64,000 bases of DNA, taken from NCBI GenBank assembly GCA_000720995.1, contig JOEL01000028.1, positions 1-64,000 of the forward strand. The letters are read 5' to 3'. This DNA comes from Streptomyces celluloflavus. Its GTDB lineage: Bacteria > Actinomycetota > Actinomycetes > Streptomycetales > Streptomycetaceae. The position numbers and the translations under genes are program-made. The notes beneath the pieces are model-generated. The model was not told where the DNA came from. It made no database searches and saw only the letters and a program-made list of their open reading frames with translations. Below are positions 9,334 through 18,519 of this stretch, in pieces (position 1 is the first letter of the stretch; every line of letters starts with the position of its first letter).

Positions 9334-10389
9334 ATGCCCGAACTGCGTGTCGTGGCCGTCTCCAACGACGGCACACGGCTGGTGCTCAAAGCTGCGGACA
9401 GCACCGAGTACACGCTTCCGATCGATGAGCGGCTGCGCGCCGCCGTCCGCAACGACCGTGCGCGGCTCGGCCAGATCGAGATCGAGGTCGAGAGCCATCT
9501 GCGCCCGCGGGACATCCAGGCGCGGATAAGAGCAGGTTCGTCCGCGGAAGAGGTGGCCCAGCTCGCCGGCATCCCCGTCGACCGTGTCCGCCGTTTCGAG
9601 GGCCCGGTGCTCGCGGAGCGCGCGTTCATGGCCGAGCGGGCCCGCAAGACCCCCGTGCGGCGGCCCGGCGAGAACACCGGTCCGCAGCTCGGCGAGGCGG
9701 TCGCGGAGCGGCTGCTGCTGCGCGGCGCCGACAAGGAGAGCGCCCAGTGGGACTCCTGGCGCCGGGACGACGGCACCTGGGAAGTCCTGCTGGTCTACCG
9801 CATCGCGGCCGAACCGCGCTCGGCGACCTGGACGTACGACCCGCCCCGGCGGCTCGTCCAGGCCGTGGACGACGAGGCGCGGGCGCTGATCGGTGAGGCC
9901 GATGACACCCCCGAGCCGAGTTTCCCGTTCGTGCCCCGGATCGCGCGGCTGCCGCGCGACCGACCGCTGGACCGCGCCCTGGACCGGCAGATGCCGGACC
10001 GCGGTGAGCGCTCGGCGCTGGGCTCGGGCGACGAGGCCGAGCCCGAGGAGGCCATCAGTGAGCGCGAGCGGGATTCGCTGACCAGTCTGCTGGAGGCGGT
10101 GCCGAGTTTCCGCGGCGACATGATCGTGCCGGAGAGCGCGAAGACGCCGCACGGCGACGAGGCGATGGAGGACGAGGTCGAGGAGCCGCCCGCCCCGGCG
10201 GCGAGCGCCGGCGCGGGTTCCGCGTACGCCGACGTCCTGATGCCCCGGGCGGTGGCCGGCCACCGCGACCGGCTGACCGGGACGACCGACCGGCAGGCCG
10301 AGGCGGACGGCGTACGGCCCGGACGCCGGGCCGCCGTACCGAGCTGGGACGAGATCGTCTTCGGCACCCGCCGCAAGAAGCCGGAGTAG
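9334..10389 (+). CDS. sepH: Septation protein SepH (DUF3071)
   Basis: Actinobacterial cell-division regulator; SepH binds FtsZ and stimulates its assembly, which matters for vegetative and sporulation septa. The 351-residue protein starts with the diagnostic MPELRVVAVSNDGTRLVLK, continues with a DUF3071 domain to about residue 165 that includes an HTH-like segment (SSAEEVAQLAGIPVDRVRRFEG), and ends in a long charged, probably disordered region with a conserved C-terminal VPSWDEIVFGTRRK motif. ATG 9334 follows GGGAGG. A strong hairpin ends the unit. Confidence 0.93.
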   Translation: MPELRVVAVSNDGTRLVLKAADSTEYTLPIDERLRAAVRNDRARLGQIEIEVESHLRPRDIQARIRAGSSAEEVAQLAGIPVDRVRRFEGPVLAERAFMAERARKTPVRRPGENTGPQLGEAVAERLLLRGADKESAQWDSWRRDDGTWEVLLVYRIAAEPRSATWTYDPPRRLVQAVDDEARALIGEADDTPEPSFPFVPRIARLPRDRPLDRALDRQMPDRGERSALGSGDEAEPEEAISERERDSLTSLLEAVPSFRGDMIVPESAKTPHGDEAMEDEVEEPPAPAASAGAGSAYADVLMPRAVAGHRDRLTGTTDRQAEADGVRPGRRAAVPSWDEIVFGTRRKKPE

Positions 10390-10435
10390 CCGGCGCACCG
10401 GCCGTCCGCGCCGGATGACCGCCGTCATGACGTCA

Positions 10436-10471
10436 CTGAGCCCGCCCCCTGGTGACAGGGGGCGGGCTCAG
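10436..10471. terminator. Hairpin terminator after sepH
   Basis: A perfect 16-bp G+C stem (10436-10451 with 10456-10471) closing a 4-nt GTGA loop, between the convergent sepH and sulfurtransferase genes. No T tract. Confidence 0.88.
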
Positions 10472-10493
10472 CGCGTTGCACGGGTCCTACGGG

Positions 10494-11333
10494 TCAGCCC
10501 GGCTCGGGGCCGGTGGCGACCGGGCGGGACGGGTCGGCCGACCATTCGCTCCAGGAGCCGACGTACAGCGCGGCGGGGACGCCCGCGACCGCGAGCGCGA
10601 GCACCTCGTGGGCGGCGGAGACACCGGAGCCGCAGTAGACGCCGACCTCCACGTCGGCCGTGGCGCCCAGCGAGGTGAACCGCCGGGCCAGCTCGGCGGC
10701 GGTACGGAAGGTGGTGCCGTCCTCGGTGACGTTCTCGCCGGTCGGCGCGGACACGGCGCCCGGGATGTGGCCGCCGACGCGGTCGATGGGCTCCACCTCG
10801 CCGCGGTAGCGCTCGGCGGCCCGCGCGTCCAGGAGGACACCGCGGCGGGCCAGTGCGGCGGCGTCGTCCGCGGTCAGCAGCGGCAGGTTCCCTGGGACGG
10901 GGGTGAAGTCGCCGGGCTCCGGGGCGGGCGGCGCGTCCGTCAGGGTGCCGCCGGCCGCCCGCCAGGCGGCCAGGCCGCCGTCCAGGACCCGGACATCGGG
11001 GTGGCCCGTCCAGCGCAGCAGCCACCAGGCGCGGGCGGCGGCCCAGCCCTGGCCGCCGTCGTGGACGACCACGGGGCGGTCCGCGCGGACGCCGGCCGCC
11101 CGCATGGCCGCCCCGAAGACGGTGAGATCCGGGAGCGGGTGCCGGCCGGCCGGGCCGGCGGCTCCGGCCAGTTCGCCGTCGAGGTCCGTATAGACGGCGC
11201 CGGGCAGATGCCCGGCCTCGTACTCCTGGCGGCCGGGCGGGCCGCCGAGCTGCCAGCGGACGTCCAGAAGTACCGGTGCGGCGGGCCCCGCCAACTCGCT
11301 CGCGAGTTCGGTAGCGGTGATGATGACATTCAT
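10494..11333 (-). CDS. sseA: Sulfurtransferase (tandem rhodanese)
   Basis: Thiosulfate/3-mercaptopyruvate sulfurtransferase type, 279 residues with two rhodanese domains. The N-terminal domain (LLDVRWQLGG, PVVVHDGGQG) lacks a catalytic cysteine; the C-terminal domain has the active loop YCGSGVSAAH with Cys234. The CGSGV loop is closer to mercaptopyruvate sulfurtransferases than to classical rhodaneses. Start ATG 11333 is favoured over ATG 11342 because AAGGA is then correctly spaced. The symbol is assigned by family resemblance. It is divergent from the VOC gene by 250 bp. Confidence 0.85.
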   Translation of the reverse strand: MNVIITATELASELAGPAAPVLLDVRWQLGGPPGRQEYEAGHLPGAVYTDLDGELAGAAGPAGRHPLPDLTVFGAAMRAAGVRADRPVVVHDGGQGWAAARAWWLLRWTGHPDVRVLDGGLAAWRAAGGTLTDAPPAPEPGDFTPVPGNLPLLTADDAAALARRGVLLDARAAERYRGEVEPIDRVGGHIPGAVSAPTGENVTEDGTTFRTAAELARRFTSLGATADVEVGVYCGSGVSAAHEVLALAVAGVPAALYVGSWSEWSADPSRPVATGPEPG

Positions 11334-11582
11334 GGGACTCATCCTTGCGTAGCGATGGCTACGTACAGAAGGTGTGTACCCACCCTCCGTATGGCGGAGT
11401 TGCGTCCCCAGGCAACGCCGCCGAAACGGACGCGAAACGCCAAAATGGACATTCTCTCCCGGGAACGTGACGCCGACGGCGCGGCCGGGGCACACAGCAG
11501 GTCAGAGGGTGCGAGCATCTGCTCGGAACCGGCACCCACCCCCACACCGCCACCACTTCGATGGTCCGAGGAGAGAGTGACA

Positions 11583-12356
11583 ATGACGACCGAGGCAGCG
11601 ACCCGGCGGATGCCCGGCGCGCCCTGCTGGGTGAGCCTCCTGGCGCACGGCCTGACCGCGACCCAGGAGTTCTACGGCGCGCTCTTCGGCTGGGAGTACC
11701 GCCCGGGGCCACAGCACTTCGGTCCGTACGCCCGCGCGTACCTCGACGGCCGGGAGGTGGCCGGGCTCGGCGGGCTGCCGCCCGACCGCCGGCTGCCGGT
11801 CGCCTGGACCACCTATCTGGCCAGCGACGACGCGGACACGACCGCCGAGCAGATCCGTTCCTGCGGCGGGACGGTGGGCGTCGGCCCGCTGGACGCCGAC
11901 GACGCGGGGCGGATGGCGATCGGCTCCGATCCGCAGGGCGCGATCTTCGGCATCTGGCAGGGCAGGTCGATGACCGGCACCGCGGTCACCGGGGTGCCGG
12001 GCACCCCGGTGTGGAACGAGCTGGTCACCCGGGAGACGAGCACCGTCGGGGCGTTCTACGAGCATGTCTTCGGCTACGAGTCGGAGGCGGTGGTCTCGGC
12101 CGACTTCGACTATCTGACGCTGTACCTCAAGGGGCGGCCGGTGGCGGGCATCCACGGCGTGGGCAACGCCCTGCCGCGCGACCGGGGGCCGCACTGGCTG
12201 ACGTACTTCGCCGTCTCGGACACCGACGCCGCGGCGCGCCGGGTCGCCGAACTGGGCGGGCATGTCCTGCGGCCGCCGCGGGACTCCGCGCACGGGCGGC
12301 TGGCGACGGTCGCCGACAGCGAGGGCGCCGCCTTCCGGATCATCCAGCAGAGCTGA
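11583..12356 (+). CDS. Two-domain VOC (glyoxalase-fold) protein
   Basis: 257 residues built of two vicinal-oxygen-chelate modules (about 12-125 and 135-255), each beginning with PCWVSLLAHGL..EFYGALFGWEY or PVWNELVTRET..AFYEHVFGYE. Tandem proteins of this kind are common in Streptomyces and often annotated as hydroxylases or glyoxalases, but their reaction is usually unknown. Canonical His/Glu metal ligands are not all obvious. ATG 11583 follows GGAGAGAG. The preceding 250 bp hold the divergent promoters. Confidence 0.85.
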   Translation: MTTEAATRRMPGAPCWVSLLAHGLTATQEFYGALFGWEYRPGPQHFGPYARAYLDGREVAGLGGLPPDRRLPVAWTTYLASDDADTTAEQIRSCGGTVGVGPLDADDAGRMAIGSDPQGAIFGIWQGRSMTGTAVTGVPGTPVWNELVTRETSTVGAFYEHVFGYESEAVVSADFDYLTLYLKGRPVAGIHGVGNALPRDRGPHWLTYFAVSDTDAAARRVAELGGHVLRPPRDSAHGRLATVADSEGAAFRIIQQS

Positions 12357-12402
12357 CCGCCGACGGCTCGGGCGGCGGCGGTCCGCCGGTCCCCCGGCCG
12401 CG

Positions 12403-13068
12403 CTACCGCGGGGTGTCGACGGGCAGGACATCCGGGGAGAGCGCGGCCGCGTGGGCGGTGGCGGAGGTCTGCCGGCGGCGGTGATGGCGGCGGCACAGCA
12501 CCTCGTAACCGACCTCCGCGGGCCCGCCGTCCACGTCACCGACGACATCGCCGACGACGACCTGGGCGCCCTCGACGACCATCCGGCCGTCGACGGTGCG
12601 GGCGTTGTGCGTGGCCTTGGCGCCGCACCAGCACAGCGCTTCGACCTGGAGGACCTCTATCCGGTCGGCGAGTTCGACCAAGCGCTGGGAGCCGGGGAAG
12701 AGCTTGCTGCGGAAGTCGGTGGTGATACCGAACGCAAAGACGTCCAGGCCGAGGTCGTCGACGATGCGGGCGAGCTGGTCGACCTGTTCGGGGGCGAGGA
12801 ACTGCGCCTCGTCGGCGATGACGTAGTCGACCCGGCCGCCGGCGGTGAGCCGGCCGACGACATGGGTGTAGAAGTCCATGTCGTCGGCCGCCTCGACGGC
12901 CTCGGTGACCAGACCGAGGCGGGAGGAGAGCTTGCCGCGGCCGGCCCGGTCGTCGCGGCTGCAGATCATGCCTTGCAGACCGCGGGCCGACCGGTTGTGC
13001 TCGATCTGCAGCGCGAGGGTCGACTTCCCGCAGTCCATCGTTCCGGAGAAGAACACCAGCTCGGGCAT
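12403..13068 (-). CDS. tdk: Thymidine kinase (type II)
   Basis: Phosphorylates thymidine with ATP in the salvage pathway. 221 residues: P-loop GTMDCGKST (9-17), the DEAQF Walker-B motif at 86-90, and a zinc site formed by CWCG and the C-terminal CRRHH. This is the short bacterial type II enzyme. A C-terminal extension of about 20 residues after CRRHHRRRQ is not part of the core. It lies downstream of the phosphodiesterase-like gene on the same strand with a 59-nt gap. Confidence 0.93.
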   Translation of the reverse strand: MPELVFFSGTMDCGKSTLALQIEHNRSARGLQGMICSRDDRAGRGKLSSRLGLVTEAVEAADDMDFYTHVVGRLTAGGRVDYVIADEAQFLAPEQVDQLARIVDDLGLDVFAFGITTDFRSKLFPGSQRLVELADRIEVLQVEALCWCGAKATHNARTVDGRMVVEGAQVVVGDVVGDVDGGPAEVGYEVLCRRHHRRRQTSATAHAAALSPDVLPVDTPR

Positions 13069-13127
13069 GGGGTGTCGCGGGCCTTTCGGGCTCGTACGGA
13101 GGGGGTGGGGACGGCGCGCGGGGCGGG

Positions 13128-14321
13128 TCAGGTACGGACTTCCAGGAGGGGCACCAGCTGCTCCACCGGGGTCATCGAACCGTGCATGCCGACCATCTCC
13201 GATTCGCGGGGCTCGCGTTCGGTCGCGATGATCACCATGTCGGCGTGCGCGGCCGCCACCACATCACCGATGCGGCCGCGGACCCGGTCGTCGACGTGCG
13301 GGCCGAACCATCCGGCGGCGATGGCCTCTTCGCGGCTCGCCACCCACATCTGGTCACCGACCACCTCGCGCCAGACGGCGAGCACATCGGCGGCGGCCCC
13401 CTGGTGGGCGTAGACATGCCGGGCCCGGCCCTCGCCGCCCAACAGGCGCACGCCGGCGCGCAGTTCCCAGTCCTCGTCGAAGTCGATCCGGGAGTCGGGG
13501 CCGAAGGGGATGTCGATCATGCCGTGGTCGGCGGTGATGTAGAGGGCGGAGCGCGGCGGGAGCTGCTCGGCCAGCCGCTGCGCGAGGCGGTCGACGTACA
13601 TGAGCTGGCCGCGCCAGGCATCGGAATCGACGCCGTAGCGGTGCCCGTTGCCGTCGACCTCGGCGTAGTACGTGTAGACCAGCGCGCGGTCGCCGGCGGC
13701 GAGCTGCTCGGCGGCGAGGTCCATCCGGTCCTCGCCGGAGAGCCGGCCGTGGAAGGTACCGCCGCTGAGCGCGATCTTGGTGAGCGGGGTCTGCTGGAAG
13801 TGCGGCGCGGAGACCTGGCAGGTGTGGATGCCGGCGGCGTCCGCCAGCTGGAAGACCGTCGGATAGGGCTGCCAGGCATGCGGATCGGTCCACGGCTGCC
13901 AGCGCAGCTGGTTCATCAGTGCGCCGGTGTCCGGGTTCTCGCAGGTGTATCCGGGCAGGCCGTGGGCGCCCGGCGGCAGGCCGGTGCCGACCGAGGCGAG
14001 CGAGGTGGCGGTGGTGGCGGGGAAGCCCGCGGTGAGCGGGCGGCCGCTGCCGTTGCACGAGGTGCCCAGGAGGGAGGTGAGGAACGGTGCCTCGTCGGGG
14101 TGGGCACGCAGCAGTTCCCAGCCGAGTCCGTCGATCAGGAAGACGCAGGCGCGGTCGGCGGGGGCCAGCTCCATCGGTGCGCTCAGGTCCGTGAGCCCCT
14201 GGCCCGCGACGATGGCGGGCAGCAGGTCGGCGAGTGAGCCGCTGCGGTAGCGCGGCACCGGTGCGGTGAGCGGGTCGAGCGGTTCGGGTTCCGGCCAGGC
14301 GGGGGCGGCGGTGTGCGCCAT
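13128..14321 (-). CDS. Alkaline phosphatase / nucleotide pyrophosphatase family protein
   Basis: 397 residues of the alkaline-phosphatase superfamily (type I phosphodiesterase/nucleotide pyrophosphatase). Seen: metal-binding Asp in CVFLIDGLGWELL, the catalytic Thr region FPATTATSLASVGTGLPPG, substrate loop GLPGYTC, a second metal site in YTYYAEVDGNGHRYG, and ITADHGMIDIP near the C-terminus. No signal peptide, so it is cytoplasmic. Its ATG overlaps the stop of the DUF5998 gene by one base, indicating translational coupling. Substrate not known. Confidence 0.88.
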   Translation of the reverse strand: MAHTAAPAWPEPEPLDPLTAPVPRYRSGSLADLLPAIVAGQGLTDLSAPMELAPADRACVFLIDGLGWELLRAHPDEAPFLTSLLGTSCNGSGRPLTAGFPATTATSLASVGTGLPPGAHGLPGYTCENPDTGALMNQLRWQPWTDPHAWQPYPTVFQLADAAGIHTCQVSAPHFQQTPLTKIALSGGTFHGRLSGEDRMDLAAEQLAAGDRALVYTYYAEVDGNGHRYGVDSDAWRGQLMYVDRLAQRLAEQLPPRSALYITADHGMIDIPFGPDSRIDFDEDWELRAGVRLLGGEGRARHVYAHQGAAADVLAVWREVVGDQMWVASREEAIAAGWFGPHVDDRVRGRIGDVVAAAHADMVIIATEREPRESEMVGMHGSMTPVEQLVPLLEVRT

Positions 14322-14914
14322 CAGCGGGCGCTGGTGGTGGCCGCGGTGGCCTCGGAGAGTGCCTGGGCGAAGGTCAGCGTCTCGCGGACCGAGTCCGGTC
14401 CGTCGCCCGCCTCGCTGACCCGCAGCGAGAGGTCGTCCGCGGTGGAGGAGCCCGTGTAACCGTGGTCCGCCTCGCAGTTGGGGTCGCCGCAGCTGGCGGG
14501 CTCCAGGTCGAGGCGGGCGACGGCGCCCCAGCCGATGGTGAGGACGACCTCGCGGGGCAGCTGCCCGGGGGTGTACGACTCGGGGTTGGCGACCACCCGG
14601 CTGAGCACCACGGAGGAGATCCGGCCGAGCTTGACGGACTCGGTGGAGGTCGTGGCGTACGGCGACGGGGAGGTGGCGTCGGCGGCCTGCTCGTCGGTGT
14701 GGCTGACGATGAAGCGGGTGCCGGTCAGGACGAGGACGGTGACATGGCGGCGGACCTCGTTGGCGTCGAAGGTCGTCTCCTGATGCACCAGGTACGACAC
14801 GACCGGCTCGCCGCCGACCGCGGCCTGCACCGCCTCGGCCACGAGGGCCGGGTAATAGCCGCTGCGCTCGATCGCCGCGCGCAGCCCCTGGGTCGTCGTA
14901 CCGGTCTTAGCCAT
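14321..14914 (-). CDS. DUF5998 family protein
   Basis: 197-residue cytoplasmic protein conserved in Streptomyces (MAKTGTTTQGLRAAIERSGYYPALVAEAVQ type N-terminus, given here only in part: ERSGYYPALVAEAVQ). It has a mixed alpha/beta pattern and a Cys pair in SCGDPNCEADHGY that could bind metal. No enzymatic motif is recognised. ATG 14914 is chosen; ATG 14923 is an alternative three codons upstream and neither has a strong ribosome site. It is the first gene of a coupled pair with the phosphodiesterase-like gene. Confidence 0.82.
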   Translation of the reverse strand: MAKTGTTTQGLRAAIERSGYYPALVAEAVQAAVGGEPVVSYLVHQETTFDANEVRRHVTVLVLTGTRFIVSHTDEQAADATSPSPYATTSTESVKLGRISSVVLSRVVANPESYTPGQLPREVVLTIGWGAVARLDLEPASCGDPNCEADHGYTGSSTADDLSLRVSEAGDGPDSVRETLTFAQALSEATAATTSAR

Positions 14915-14952
14915 GACATCCATCTTACGGGGCGTACCGCGCCGGGCGAGCC

Positions 14953-17900
14953 TCAGTAGACAGGTAGCCGACGGGGGCCCAGGTCGGTGGTGGCGGGGGC
15001 CCGCGCCAGGCGGACGGCGGCCCCCAGGACGGAGACGCCGTGCGGGGCGACGACGGCCGGTTCGAGGTCGATGCCGACCACCTCGGGGTGGTCGTCGACG
15101 AGCCGGGAGACGCGCAGCAGCACCTCCGCGAGGGCGCCGGTGTCCACGGGCTGCGAACCGCGCCAGCCGAAGAGGAGCGGGGCGGCGCGGATCGACCGGA
15201 TCTGGTCGGCGACATCGCGGTCGGTGGCGGGGATGAGGCGGTGGGCGATATCGCCGAGCAGCTGGGAGGGGGCGCCGGCCAGGCCGAAGGAGAGGACGGC
15301 GCCGACGGCCGGGTCGATGGCGGCGCGGATGACGGTGTCGACGCCGCGCGGCGCCATCGCCTGGACGACCGGGCGTAGCTCTTCGGGCGAGCCGAGGGAG
15401 TCGGTCAGTTCGGCGTAGGTGCGCCGGAGTTCGGTCTCGTTCGCCACGTCGAGGCGGACGCCGCCGAGGTCGGCGCGGTGGCGCAGGTGGGGGGCGGTGG
15501 TCTTGAGGGCGACGGGGTAGCCGAGGCGGGCGGCGGCGCGGACCGCGGTATCCGGGTCGGGGGCGGGGAGGGTGGGGAGGGTGGGGATGCCGTAGCGGGC
15601 GAGGAGGGATGCGGCGTCGTCCGGCGGCAGCGGGACGGACCGGCCGGTGTCCGCGCCGGGGGTGAGCCGGTCGAGCAGCCGCGCGATGTCGGCGCCGGCC
15701 GCCGCCTCCTGGATGTCGTCGTACTCGGGTACCCGGCCCGGTTCGGCGGCCGCCCGGCGCCAGGCCGCGTAGTGCACCGCCTCGGCGAGCGAGCGCACGG
15801 CCCGCTCGGCGGCGGGGTAGGCGGGGATGTGGGCAGGGGTGGTGGGGGCTTCCGTGGCCTGCGCGGGGGCCGGGGCGCGGGGCGTGGTCGGGGCGGGGGT
15901 CGCGGGCCGGGAGTGCGGGGGCGCTGCCGCCTCGTGAGCCGTGTGCGCCTCGTCCGCCGTACGCGGCTGGTGCGCTGTGCGGGTCTCGTGCGTCGTGTGT
16001 GCTTCGTACGCGGTGTGGGGTCCGTGTGCCGTGGGTGCCGCGCGGTCCGGTGATGGTTCCGGGGGCGGCCCCGCCGGTGCCGCGAGCGCCTCGGCCAGGG
16101 AGTCCATCGCGAGGTGGACGACGGCCACCGGCTTCGCCGGGTCGCCGGCGGCCCCGGCGCGCAGCGCGGCGGCGAGCGCGGCGCCCTCCCGTTCGCTCGC
16201 GGAGACCGCGCTCCCCTCCCCCACCCAGGGCACGGCCGTGACCACGGCGGCGTCGCAGTCGTCGCGCGCCAGCGCCTCGGCGAGCGCCGTGCGGAAGTCG
16301 GCCGGTGTCGCCGACGAGGCCAGCACCCGGGGGCGCAGCGGGCGCAGCCCCTCGGTCAGGCAGGCGTCGTAGGCGAGCAGGGCGAGCGATTCGGCGTTGC
16401 CGAGGATGGCGATCCGCGGGCCGGCCGGCAGCGGCTGGGAGGCCAGCAGCAGCCCGGCGTCGATGAGTTCGGTGACGGTGTCGACCCGGATCACGCCGGC
16501 CTGGCGCATCAGGGCGGCGACGGTGCTGTCCGCGATGCGGACGGTGGGGACGGTGTGACCGGGGGGTGCGGCGCCGCTGTGCCGGGCGCCCTTGGCGACC
16601 ACGACCGGTTTGACGGCGGCGGTGCGGCGGGCGAGCCGGGTGAACTTGCGCGGGTTGCCGATGGACTCCAGATAGAGGATCGCGACATCCGTCTGCGGGT
16701 CGTCGTACCAGTACTGGAGGAGGTCGTTGCCGGAGACGTCGGCGCGGTTGCCGGCGGAGACGAAGGTGGAGATGCCGGCGATACCGCCGTCGCCGGGGCC
16801 GCGTGCGTGCAGCCCGCTGAGCAGGGCGATGCCGATCGCGCCGGACTGGGTGAACAGGCCGATCCGGCCGGCACCGGGCATCCGTGGGGCGAACGAGGCG
16901 TTCAGCCGGACGGCGGGGGCGGTGTTGATCAGGCCGAAGGCGTTGGGCCCGATGAGCCGCATGCCGTAGGAGCGGGCCTGGCGGAGCACCGCGCGCTGCC
17001 GTTCGCGGCCTTCCGGGCCGGACTCGGCGTAACCGGAGGACAGGATCAGGACGCCCTGGACACCGTGTTCGCCGCAGTCGCGGACCACGTCGGGGACCCG
17101 GTCGGCGGGGACGGCGATGACGGCGAGGTCGACCGGGCCGGGGATCTCGCGCAGCGCGCGGACGGCCGGCACCCCCTCGGGATCCAGCCGGTCCAGCTCC
17201 GGGGGGAAGGCATGGTTGACGGCGTGGATGCGGCCGGTGAAGCCGGAGTCGAGGAGGTTGCGCAGGGCGGCGCGGCCGACGCCGCCGGGGGCGCGGCCCG
17301 TGCCGATGACGGCGACCGAGCCGGGGGCGAGCAGCCGCTGGACGGAGCGGGCCTCGGCGCGCTGTTCCCGGGCGCGCATCACGGCGAGGGACTGCTCGGT
17401 GGGTTCGAGGTCGAATTCCAGGCGGACGACGCCGTCTTCGAAGGTGCGCTGCTGGGTGTAGCCGGCGTCCGTGAACACCTTGATCATCTTGGTGTTCGCG
17501 GGGAGCACCTCGGCGGCGAACCGGCGGATGCCCCGCTCGCGGGCGACGGCGGCGATGTGCTCCAGGAGGGCGGAGGCGACACCGCGGCCCTGGTGGGCGT
17601 CCTGGACGAGGAAGGCGACCTCGGCCTGGTCGTCGCCGGGGTCCCTGGCGGGCAGGCCCTGGTCGTTGATGCGGTCGTAGCGGACGGTGGCGATGAACTC
17701 ACCGCCCACGGTGGCGGCCAGACCGACGCGGTCGACGTAGTCGTGGTGGGTGAAGCGGTGCACATCGCGGTCGGACAGCCGGGGGTAGGGCGCGAAGAAG
17801 CGGTAGTACTTCGACTCGTCCGAGACCTGTTCGTAGAAGGAGACCAGCCGCTGGGCGTCGTCGGGGGCGATGGGGCGGATGCGTGCGGTGCCGCCGTCGC

Positions 17901-17958
17901 GCAGCACCACGTCGGCTTCCCAGTGGGTCGGGTACGCGGGGTCCGGCGGCGTCTGCAT
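14953..17958 (-). CDS. GNAT acetyltransferase fused to ADP-forming acyl-CoA synthetase-like domain (Pat type)
   Basis: About 1001 residues. The N-terminal 190 residues are a GNAT domain with acetyl-CoA loop QDAHQGRGVASALLEHI. Then come a CoA-binding Rossmann domain (VAVIGTGRAPGGVGRAALRNLL), succinyl-CoA-ligase-like domains (GRIGLFTQSGAIGIALL, IAILGNAESLALLAYDA) and a C-terminal ATP-grasp domain (GYPVALKTTAPHLRHR). The GNAT-first order matches the S. lividans protein acetyltransferase PatA, which acetylates acyl-CoA synthetases on lysine. A linker at residues of about 630-712 is an unusual Thr/Ala/His/Glu repeat. Start ATG 17958; longer upstream frame is non-coding in character. Confidence 0.88.
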   Translation of the reverse strand: MQTPPDPAYPTHWEADVVLRDGGTARIRPIAPDDAQRLVSFYEQVSDESKYYRFFAPYPRLSDRDVHRFTHHDYVDRVGLAATVGGEFIATVRYDRINDQGLPARDPGDDQAEVAFLVQDAHQGRGVASALLEHIAAVARERGIRRFAAEVLPANTKMIKVFTDAGYTQQRTFEDGVVRLEFDLEPTEQSLAVMRAREQRAEARSVQRLLAPGSVAVIGTGRAPGGVGRAALRNLLDSGFTGRIHAVNHAFPPELDRLDPEGVPAVRALREIPGPVDLAVIAVPADRVPDVVRDCGEHGVQGVLILSSGYAESGPEGRERQRAVLRQARSYGMRLIGPNAFGLINTAPAVRLNASFAPRMPGAGRIGLFTQSGAIGIALLSGLHARGPGDGGIAGISTFVSAGNRADVSGNDLLQYWYDDPQTDVAILYLESIGNPRKFTRLARRTAAVKPVVVAKGARHSGAAPPGHTVPTVRIADSTVAALMRQAGVIRVDTVTELIDAGLLLASQPLPAGPRIAILGNAESLALLAYDACLTEGLRPLRPRVLASSATPADFRTALAEALARDDCDAAVVTAVPWVGEGSAVSASEREGAALAAALRAGAAGDPAKPVAVVHLAMDSLAEALAAPAGPPPEPSPDRAAPTAHGPHTAYEAHTTHETRTAHQPRTADEAHTAHEAAAPPHSRPATPAPTTPRAPAPAQATEAPTTPAHIPAYPAAERAVRSLAEAVHYAAWRRAAAEPGRVPEYDDIQEAAAGADIARLLDRLTPGADTGRSVPLPPDDAASLLARYGIPTLPTLPAPDPDTAVRAAARLGYPVALKTTAPHLRHRADLGGVRLDVANETELRRTYAELTDSLGSPEELRPVVQAMAPRGVDTVIRAAIDPAVGAVLSFGLAGAPSQLLGDIAHRLIPATDRDVADQIRSIRAAPLLFGWRGSQPVDTGALAEVLLRVSRLVDDHPEVVGIDLEPAVVAPHGVSVLGAAVRLARAPATTDLGPRRLPVY

Positions 17959-18130
17959 GCGGCCAGGGTACGACCGGGCACCGACAACCGGCCCGGTATG
18001 TACGCTCGGGGGCGGAGCGGTCCGCGGGCGGTGTGCGGACGGGCGGGCCGGACCCGCGGGGACCCGTCCGGGACGAATGGCGGGAAGGTCGGGCCGAAGG
18101 GCCTCCCGAGCACTCCGAACAGCGTGAGAG

Positions 18131-18148
18131 ACTGGTCTAGACAACAGT
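18131..18148. promoter_or_regulatory. DasR-responsive element (dre) before ptsH
   Basis: ACTGGTCTAGACAACAGT matches the Streptomyces dre palindrome (core TGGTCTAGACCA) in the left half and centre and is weaker on the right. It sits 22 nt before the ptsH start. DasR, a GntR regulator inactivated by glucosamine 6-phosphate, controls the PTS genes of S. coelicolor through such sites. Confidence 0.8.
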
Positions 18149-18169
18149 CACGACTTGAAGGGCAACACC

Positions 18170-18451
18170 ATGGCTGAGCGCCGCGTCAATGTCGGGTGGG
18201 CCGAGGGCCTGCACGCCCGCCCCGCCTCGATCTTCGTCCGTGCGGCCACGGCGGCCGGCGTCCCGATGACGATCGCCAAGGCCGACGGCAACCCGGTCAA
18301 CGCGGCCTCCATGCTCGCGGTCCTGGGCCTCGGCGCGCAGGGCGGCGAGGAGATCGTGCTGGCCTCCGACGCCGAGGGCGCCGACGCCGCGCTCGACCGC
18401 CTGGCGAAGCTCGTCTCCGAGGGCCTCGACGAGCTCCCCGAGACCGTCTGA
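18170..18451 (+). CDS. ptsH: Phosphocarrier protein HPr
   Basis: General PTS phosphocarrier, 93 residues. EI passes phosphate from PEP to His15, seen in GLHARPAS (His exactly at residue 15), and HPr hands it to sugar-specific EIIA proteins. The region NAASMLAVLGLGA contains the serine (Ser47) equivalent to the regulatory Ser46 of low-GC bacteria. ATG 18170 follows GAAGGG. The gene is monocistronic: a dre operator precedes it and a 16-bp hairpin follows. EI and EIIA genes are not in the window. Confidence 0.96.
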   Translation: MAERRVNVGWAEGLHARPASIFVRAATAAGVPMTIAKADGNPVNAASMLAVLGLGAQGGEEIVLASDAEGADAALDRLAKLVSEGLDELPETV

Positions 18452-18474
18452 GTCCGTCGGGACCTCCGCATCCG

Positions 18475-18519
18475 CGGCCCCGTCGCGGCGACCGGTACAC
18501 GGCCGCCGCGACGGGGCCG
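18475..18519 (+). terminator. Hairpin terminator after ptsH
   Basis: A perfect 16-bp inverted repeat, 18475-18490 with 18504-18519, around a 13-nt loop, 24 nt after the ptsH stop. Confidence 0.85.
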
